Shown here: piece by piece, positions 56,336-64,000 of the stretch | Numbering within the stretch: position 1 is the stretch's first letter | Layout: each line of letters starts with the position of its first letter | Assembly: GCF_027580225.2 (NCBI RefSeq) | Contig: NC_073356.2 | Location: 1,364,001 to 1,428,000 of the forward strand | Length of the DNA stretch: 64,000 bases | Source of the DNA: Misgurnus anguillicaudatus | Lineage: Eukaryota > Chordata > Actinopteri > Cypriniformes > Cobitidae | Direction: 5' to 3' | Position numbers and translations under genes: made by a program | Notes under the pieces: generated by a model | Told to the model about the DNA's origin: nothing | Seen by the model: only the letters and a program-made list of their open reading frames with translations | The model's database searches: none

Positions 56336-58310
56336 TTTACTTGAGATATTGATCGTATCACCTCTATTAAACCATAACAAACAAGCAAATGTATCTTATT
56401 GGTTGACACTTTTTTATTTTGCACAGTGTAACCTGTGGCTTATATGGCATTTAGATAAGTTGAATGGTTATCCACATGTGTCAGCGGCCAGCGATTGGAC
56501 ATTAATATTGAAAAAGGTCTTAAATGCAAATCTAATCGTGCCTTCGCATATTTGTGATATTAGACCAAGGGTGGGCATTCCTGACCCTGAAGGGCCAATG
56601 TCCTGCAAAGTTTAGCTCCAATATGCTCCAGTTTAGCTAGACTTACAACAAAATGAAACACAGGGCACTAACTAGACTAATACAAATGTACAAAGACTTG
56701 ACTAGGATTTTGACAACAGGACAAAGTACTCACAGGTAGATTAGACAATGGATAAGCAACGAACACCTAACACATTGACATTAAATAGGAGAACTAATGA
56801 GGGGAACAGGTGAAAATCGTAACAGGTAAGGGATCGGGTAAAAAGTGACAAGACAAGGAAAACACGTGACTTGATAGAAACATCCAAGGCCACGTGTTCC
56901 CACACAAAACATGGTACTGTCAGAACCCTGCCACAAAGACTAGATATAATACATGACAAGATTTTGACAGGATCCTGACACTATATATCACTTGAAAGCT
57001 CTAAGAGTTTAGATGTCATTTATTATCACAATTTTGGTAAAGGAATGACATAGTGAGAGACATTTTCTAAAATGCCACGGGTATACGTTGTTGTTATATA
57101 TTTGTAACACTAATACCCTGTTCCAAACCTAAACAATCTTGACAAACTATATATCACTGGAAAGCTCTCATAATGTAGCTTTCATATTTCAAGGTCATCT
57201 GTTGATATAAATAATGTAATGACAGTTTTTTTGTTACATGACCCCCCCCCCCATAGGAATGCATATTAATTATTATATATTCATAAAACTATATCCTATT
57301 ATAAATCTTCAAAAATGTTGACAGACTATATATTGTTGGAAAGCTCTAAAAATCTAGTTTTCATATTTCAAAGCCTTTTTGCAGTAATAATAATGCAGTC
57401 ACAGTAATTAAATAATTTGTGACAAGAGTATGCAGCAAATCATTGACACCTAGTGGCCATTGTTGGTAAAACCACTAAAAGTGTGACACAAACCTCATTT
57501 TGTGATTTTAACTTGAAATTTGGATCAGAACTACTTGAGACTAATGGCTTCATGTTTGCATTATTACTGTTATGGCATTATTTTTATTTATTAAAATAAA
57601 TGTAAACTGCTATAACAATTTATTTATTTAATATTTTCACCTCCTGACACTTCTGTTCTCCAAAGTGTCTTCTTTAAAACATGACCAAGATAAGGCTTCT
57701 AGACCAAAAAATGCCAGAGTTATGATAATTTGAAGATGTATATCACATTTTCACCCCCCCCCCCCCTCCCCACTCAAAGGGTACATCACCACCTGCTGAT
57801 GGAGAGATGCTGTGGATAAGCCAGGTTCACTCACACATACAACTACTCAACTGGTCTCTTCAAGCACATTTTCGCTACTAATAGAAATAATCACTATTGC
57901 CCACATCATTCTTTTCTATTGTGTTGACTGCCACTTCTATAAGCACAGACCATCATTGGCCATCATAAACCATCATTGTTCGTAGCTCATATGTGCATAT
58001 GTGTGTGCATGTAGTGTTATCAGTTTTACATTCCCTCGTCTGTCATGGCAATCAAAACTTTGGGTAGTCATCTCGACCGGTGCAGTTCAATACTTAAATA
58101 AATGTAATATAAATATCTATTAATAATAATAGGCCTATATATGGGATTTTATTTACAAAATATGACTAAACCAAATGCATGTTCAACTTGTTTGGACTTT
58201 GAACTTGTTTGAACGCATCTTGGCTTAAAGCCGCTAGGAACTGTTGGGTTGTGGATTCAAGTCAGGTGGCTTGGGCTTGACTCTGACATAAGCGATGTGA
58301 TCATGTTAAA
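56336..58310. other. Intergenic DNA with degenerate repeats
   Basis: It includes a fish repeat fragment at about 56565-56630 (GGGTGGGCATTCCTGACCCT). It also includes three diverged copies of a segment around 'ctatatatca(c)tggaaagctct' near 56994, 57160 and 57339, and two short poly-C runs (57243, 57757). No exon recognised. Confidence 0.4.
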
Positions 58311-58598
58311 GTGACACCATGTAATTTTTCAACCTTCATAATAAATTTTCAAGACCCTTGTGGTAGTACATCGACTTTAAATAGGTTGAATGACATGTCT
58401 ACCATAGCCTGACGGGGTCTGTATCACTTTTACTCGTATTTTAAAACTTAGGGTTTCTGGTAGTAACCAGAGCACCAAAAAAAAACTACAAAATTCGACT
58501 GCTTTACGGCATACGTCACTTCCTCCACACAATTTGTTTTTAACGTGAATTCTGCTGGAGGCTACTTAAGGAGTGTAGAGAGCAACTTACAGCATGTG

Positions 58599-58661
58599 AC
58601 TCCGTGGCACAGTTTTAGTGTCACGGACCTATAACACGGGCGATCCGGGTTCGATTCCCCT
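58599..58661 (+). repeat. tRNA-like segment of a SINE-type repeat
   Basis: TGGCACAGTTTTAGTGTC (A-box-like) and GGTTCGATTCC (58648-58658, a perfect B-box) are spaced as in a tRNA. The acceptor arms do not pair and it sits inside a repeat starting AAAGTGACACCATGTAA (58309). Hence tRNA-derived, not a tRNA gene. Confidence 0.55.
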
Positions 58662-58780
58662 TTAAGGCAATTTTTTATATAAACTCACGATCTTGATTCA
58701 TACATAAATGCGATCTTCTTTATAAATGACGGCGATTATCTTGCTTATAGTTCGCTGTATTCAGATGCTGTGTTCACGTA

Positions 58781-60401
<1,621 letters not shown>

Positions 60402-60403
60402 TA

Positions 60404-60917
60404 TTTACCTTTCTTTTACTGTGTCTATGGTATTTACATTACAATCCAGGATGCTACAGCAGTCAAACTTGCTCACAGTGTAAAACCAAACCCTACTCAT
60501 TCACCAATCAGATCCGAGCGTTTCTCTCTTCTCTCTTCCTCATTTGCTGCGTTCCGCTGTCACTCGCGTGATGTATTACAAAGCGGCAGACTTTAGGTCT
60601 GCTTGGATCACATTTACTTGGATTTGGAGCGACAATTTTCACACAAAAGAGAGAAAAAACGAGCGCCATTGCGGAAAATCCTGGTGGCGAGGGAGAGAGA
60701 GACGATGCATTTGTTTGGAAAAAGGCAAGGAAATATTTCTGGTTGTTTCTCAATTGGAAGGCTGCAGCCTCCGGAGGTCAAATATGGAGGCTGAATACGT
60801 CATCAAGCCTGGTTTATTAAGGTAAACTGAGCATTAGATTCGCAAGTCATAAGCATACTGCAACAATTTACGATTAACTAAGTACAATAGTCAACTTTAT
60901 AATTGTTAATATTGTGA
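60404..60917. other. Repeat-derived spacer before the LINE
   Basis: It continues the repeat split by the Tc1 (60404-60600) and contains the string TCAATTGGAAGGCTGCAGCC with palindromic CCTCCGGAGG, related to the dispersed family near 250 and 850. The LINE 5' UTR probably starts in this stretch; its boundary is not clear. Confidence 0.4.
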
Positions 60918-61001
60918 AATAAGAGAGTCTTGATGACGTATGCAGCTTATTGGCTTCAGTCTTCTGGTATGCTGCTGAAGGTGGCCGCCCTCAAACCAAA
61001 G

Positions 61002-64000
61002 ATGGCCGCTGGAATACACACACGCAGTCGGGCAGGTCCTGCGCGGTTGCATCAAACCTTTCAAAATTCATCAAAAAACCCTCCATCTATTCCACAAGCT
61101 GTCTTATATCTAACTGCTGTCCTAAGCGTGTCTTTATTATTATGTGCGGTACGTTCTTGTAGTACTAAAACTAGCGAACAAGTCTACCACCCAGCCAAAG
61201 AGAGCCAATACCTCCTATTCTCAAGATTTTTGGACAATGGCCGCGCTAGGCCCTCCTCAACAAAACACCAGCATACTAATTCACGCAGCCCTTCTATGGG
61301 ACTTGTATATTTCACAGCCATTTTGTTACTGGCTGGTGATATAGAAACAAATCCTGGCCCATCACCTACGATTGTAAACAGCTTTGTCACCACCCATTTA
61401 ACTCATGGGCAGCTTTTACAGCAAATCTGGCCACTACCGACGCAGTTTCCTGGGTTTCCCTCGCAGGCAATTTGTATATCACCGATGCAGCTTCCCGCGA
61501 TACCATCGCAGCTAACCCGGATATTCCCACCGCTGTTTACCTGGCTACAACTGACGCAGCACTTCGCGCTATCACCGCAGGTATCCTGGCTGTCACCACC
61601 GCATCTCATCTGGCTACAACAGCAGCAAGCCTGTATATTATTGATGCGGCTCCTCGGGCGACCACCGCAGATAATCCAGTTAACATCGCCACAGCCTATT
61701 TCGCCACTATCACAGCTAAACTGGCTAGCATTGGCCCGGCTTTCTCGGATACCACCGGCGTGGCTCACCTGGACACCATCGCAGTCAACTTACCTCCCGT
61801 TGCAGTTAACATGGGTATTACCAGCACAGCTTACCTGGCTACCGTCGCGGCGCGCTTGGTCGTTGACGTGGTTTGGATGGCCTGCGGAACAAGTTCATGG
61901 CACTCAGAGGCACTGGAGTGGCGGCGGACCACTTGCGCGGTCGCCCACGCGGATGGGTCCGGGTTCTGCCTGTGCGGAGCGAAGGCAGCAGGGGTCGGTT
62001 CTATCCGGGGGCATACGCATGCAGCAGGACACTCAACAACGGGATAGATACAATGGCTCAAAATATCTGGACACTAATGCAGTTATGGTAATACCAACTC
62101 AAGGTACCAGCAAAGCCACACAAAATTTAGGCAATGAATGCAGAATATCACCAACATCATTAGCTATGAACTGCAGTATTGATCACAAACATACTGTAAC
62201 TATAGCAAAACTAAGAAACTCAGTTTTTAAGAAACATAGAACATTAAAATTTTTTCGGACTTTAAATCAGGCAAAGATCATATGGGACCCATGCTGTAAA
62301 CCAAAAGGGCTACTTGGTGGTCACTTAAATATCAGAAGTATGATTCCCAAACGTGAACAGTTAGAGCATCTTTTAATTCAGTCTAATATTTCCTTTTTAG
62401 GACTAACAGAAACATGGTTAACATCCTCCTCACCAGAGGCAGCAATAACAATACCTGGGTATAATGTTTTTAGAAAGGACAGGGGTCAGGGGAAGGGAGG
62501 GGGGGTTATATTATATGTTAAAGACTCCCTTAAATGCAATAAGATTATATGGCCTGATGACATTAAACTTGAATGCGTCGGAGTAGACATTATACTGTCA
62601 GCAGAAATGACTTTTACAGTCATTTGCATATATCGTAAGCCAACATCTAAAATAGATTTCTATAGCAATCTTAAAACCCTTATTAATAGTACTACGTTGA
62701 AAAAAGAGTTAATTGTAATAGGTGATTTTAATATTAATTGGGACAATAAGAAAGAAAGAAAAAATCTTAAACAGATAACGGACCATTTCAATCTGGAACA
62801 ACTAATCAAAACACCAACTAGAATAACGAATCACTCTGAAACAATTATAGATCTTATATTCACAAACAAACCAGAAAGAATAACTAAAACGTATACTTTT
62901 TTAACTGGTCTATCTGATCACAATGGAATCTTTTTTTCTCGAAAATTAAGTAAATCACGATTTTGCCACTTAAATCCCTCAAATAATAATGGATGCTATA
63001 ATATAATCCCTAAAAACCAACACCCAAATTTGGAAATAGCTCTGAATGAACAGGACTGGACTACTTTAATCGCAAGTGAAGATATTATAAACAATAGTGT
63101 GATCTTTCATAGCAAGGTGAAAATGGTTATGGCATCATTCATTAAAAAGGATAGGCATAGAAGAAAAGATGCAAAGACCATACCGTGGCTTAACAAAGAT
63201 TGCAGATTGCAAATGAAGAGAAGAGATCAACTACTTAAAAGGGCGATTAAAACTGGCCTCACTCTAGATAGACAACAATTCACTTCAGCAAGAAATAAAG
63301 TTACACAAATGATGCGGAAGGCTAAAGCAAATTTCTTTAAGACCATAATTGATAGTGCAAAAGGAAATGGGAAAAAAAATTGGCAAGGTATAAATAAACT
63401 AACTGGTAGACAGAATATACAAGACAAATTAACTGAACTTAAAATTAACAATGTATTAATAAAAGACCCACTTATTTTAGCGTCCGAGTTAAATTCGTTT
63501 TTTAGAAACTCTGTCAATGAAATATCTGAATTATTTACCCCAACCATAAGTGTGTCTTCTACAGTAAACTATACACAGCCGATGTTTATGATAAAAGAAA
63601 TTACAGAACTAGAGGTGGCCGCTATTATTGATGAATTAAATAACTCCAAAAGCAAGGATGTGTTTGGTTTGGACACACATTTTATTAAATTACATAAAGA
63701 GTCTTTGATATGTCCTATTACACATATGATCAATCTGTCAATAAGACAATCTATTGTTCCACCTGATTGGAAAATGGCTACAATTATACCAATTTTTAAA
63801 AAAGGGAGTAAATTAGATATTAATAATTATAGACCTATCAGCATTTTACCGGTCATATCTAAAATCATCGAAAAATGGGTAGCTAAACAATTAATAAAGC
63901 ACTTAAATATAAGTACATCTTCTCTGCATCCCATGCAGTTTGGCTTTCGTGCCCACCACTCAACAGAAACGGCAGTTACTGTTTTTATCGAAAAGGTCAA
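61002..64000 (+). CDS. LINE (CR1/L2-like) ORF with N-terminal 2A motif, runs off window
   Basis: One uninterrupted frame from at least 60918 to the window edge. I start at ATG 61002 (MAAGIHTRSR, context AAGATGG); in-frame ATGs at 60933, 60969 and 61296 are alternatives. Residues 34-50 are hydrophobic (VLYLTAVLSVSLLLCAV). A second hydrophobic stretch leads straight into the 2A motif GDIETNPGP ending at residue 120 (61359-61361). Residues about 139-285 are a Pro/Leu/Trp/Gln-rich degenerate repeat. An apurinic-type endonuclease follows from about 62315 (HLNIRSM, LTETWL, GGGVILYV, IGDFNIN, DLIFTN, SDHNG). The reverse transcriptase begins near 63600 (FKKGSKLDINNYRPISILP, MQFGFRAHHSTETAV) and is cut by the edge. 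The RT core lies outside, so the clade is provisional. 2A sequences are known in APE-type LINEs, where the ribosome skips the last Gly-Pro bond. Confidence 0.9.
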   Translation, partial: MAAGIHTRSRAGPARLHQTFQNSSKNPPSIPQAVLYLTAVLSVSLLLCAVRSCSTKTSEQVYHPAKESQYLLFSRFLDNGRARPSSTKHQHTNSRSPSMGLVYFTAILLLAGDIETNPGPSPTIVNSFVTTHLTHGQLLQQIWPLPTQFPGFPSQAICISPMQLPAIPSQLTRIFPPLFTWLQLTQHFALSPQVSWLSPPHLIWLQQQQACILLMRLLGRPPQIIQLTSPQPISPLSQLNWLALARLSRIPPAWLTWTPSQSTYLPLQLTWVLPAQLTWLPSRRAWSLTWFGWPAEQVHGTQRHWSGGGPLARSPTRMGPGSACAERRQQGSVLSGGIRMQQDTQQRDRYNGSKYLDTNAVMVIPTQGTSKATQNLGNECRISPTSLAMNCSIDHKHTVTIAKLRNSVFKKHRTLKFFRTLNQAKIIWDPCCKPKGLLGGHLNIRSMIPKREQLEHLLIQSNISFLGLTETWLTSSSPEAAITIPGYNVFRKDRGQGKGGGVILYVKDSLKCNKIIWPDDIKLECVGVDIILSAEMTFTVICIYRKPTSKIDFYSNLKTLINSTTLKKELIVIGDFNINWDNKKERKNLKQITDHFNLEQLIKTPTRITNHSETIIDLIFTNKPERITKTYTFLTGLSDHNGIFFSRKLSKSRFCHLNPSNNNGCYNIIPKNQHPNLEIALNEQDWTTLIASEDIINNSVIFHSKVKMVMASFIKKDRHRRKDAKTIPWLNKDCRLQMKRRDQLLKRAIKTGLTLDRQQFTSARNKVTQMMRKAKANFFKTIIDSAKGNGKKNWQGINKLTGRQNIQDKLTELKINNVLIKDPLILASELNSFFRNSVNEISELFTPTISVSSTVNYTQPMFMIKEITELEVAAIIDELNNSKSKDVFGLDTHFIKLHKESLICPITHMINLSIRQSIVPPDWKMATIIPIFKKGSKLDINNYRPISILPVISKIIEKWVAKQLIKHLNISTSSLHPMQFGFRAHHSTETAVTVFIEKV

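Noticed and set aside
58599..58661. Possible tRNA gene
   Set aside because: The B-box is perfect but the acceptor and D arms do not pair, and it sits within a larger repeat; tRNA-derived SINE is more likely.
61472..62047. 191-codon ORF rich in Ala/Thr
   Set aside because: Shadow frame of the LINE ORF; the other frame continues in phase into the endonuclease and reverse transcriptase.

Overview
The window looks like genomic DNA from a cypriniform fish (zebrafish/carp relatives). Two host genes have the intron-exon structure of vertebrate genes and read almost like their zebrafish and human counterparts, and the rest is filled with DNA transposons (hAT-like MITEs, Tc1/mariner), L2/CR1-like LINEs and a BEL/Pao LTR element, a mix typical of that order. 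The predicted T-box protein is close to zebrafish Tbxta but not identical as I remember it, so I infer a related species rather than Danio rerio itself.

Layout. Positions 1-8250 hold the 3' seven coding exons of nudc (+ strand; the first exon or exons lie left of the window), with hAT-type elements in the introns. Positions 8300-20600 are intergenic: two decayed Tc1 elements, a triple-nested hAT/MITE cluster, a 1.4 kb DNA-transposon mosaic, a (TG)n(AG)n microsatellite, and one GC-rich coding-like island near 14.5 kb that I cannot assign. Positions 21233-23788 hold the complete eight-exon tbxta/Brachyury gene on the - strand, with a TATA-like promoter and two CTTTGAA (TCF/LEF-type) sites about 650-700 bp upstream of the start codon. 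Positions 24.6-41 kb upstream of tbxta are mostly AT-rich non-coding DNA with several GC-richer non-repetitive blocks that could be enhancers, plus MITEs, a tRNA-like SINE and a dead Tc1.

From 41 kb to the right edge the window is a transposon graveyard with some young arrivals. In order: a LINE 3' end; a TTAA-flanked element; a 2.7 kb long-inverted-repeat element with TG...CA termini and a 5-bp target duplication that carries a gag-like ORF with two in-frame minisatellites; an L2 fragment; a 7.8 kb BEL/Pao element (- strand) inserted in a MITE, whose gag-pol is one reading frame broken by five stop codons and no frameshift; a block with octamer and homeodomain motifs near 56.1-56.3 kb; a nearly intact Tc1 with a DD34E transposase; and, running off the right edge, a LINE with an uninterrupted ORF of about 1000 codons. 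Its N-terminal part carries a canonical 2A-type ribosome-skipping motif (GDIETNPGP) directly after a hydrophobic segment.

The most noteworthy items are the 2A-bearing LINE, the long-inverted-repeat element with a gag-like gene, the five-stop/no-frameshift BEL element, and the candidate regulatory blocks around tbxta. All identifications come from reading the sequence; no database search was run.
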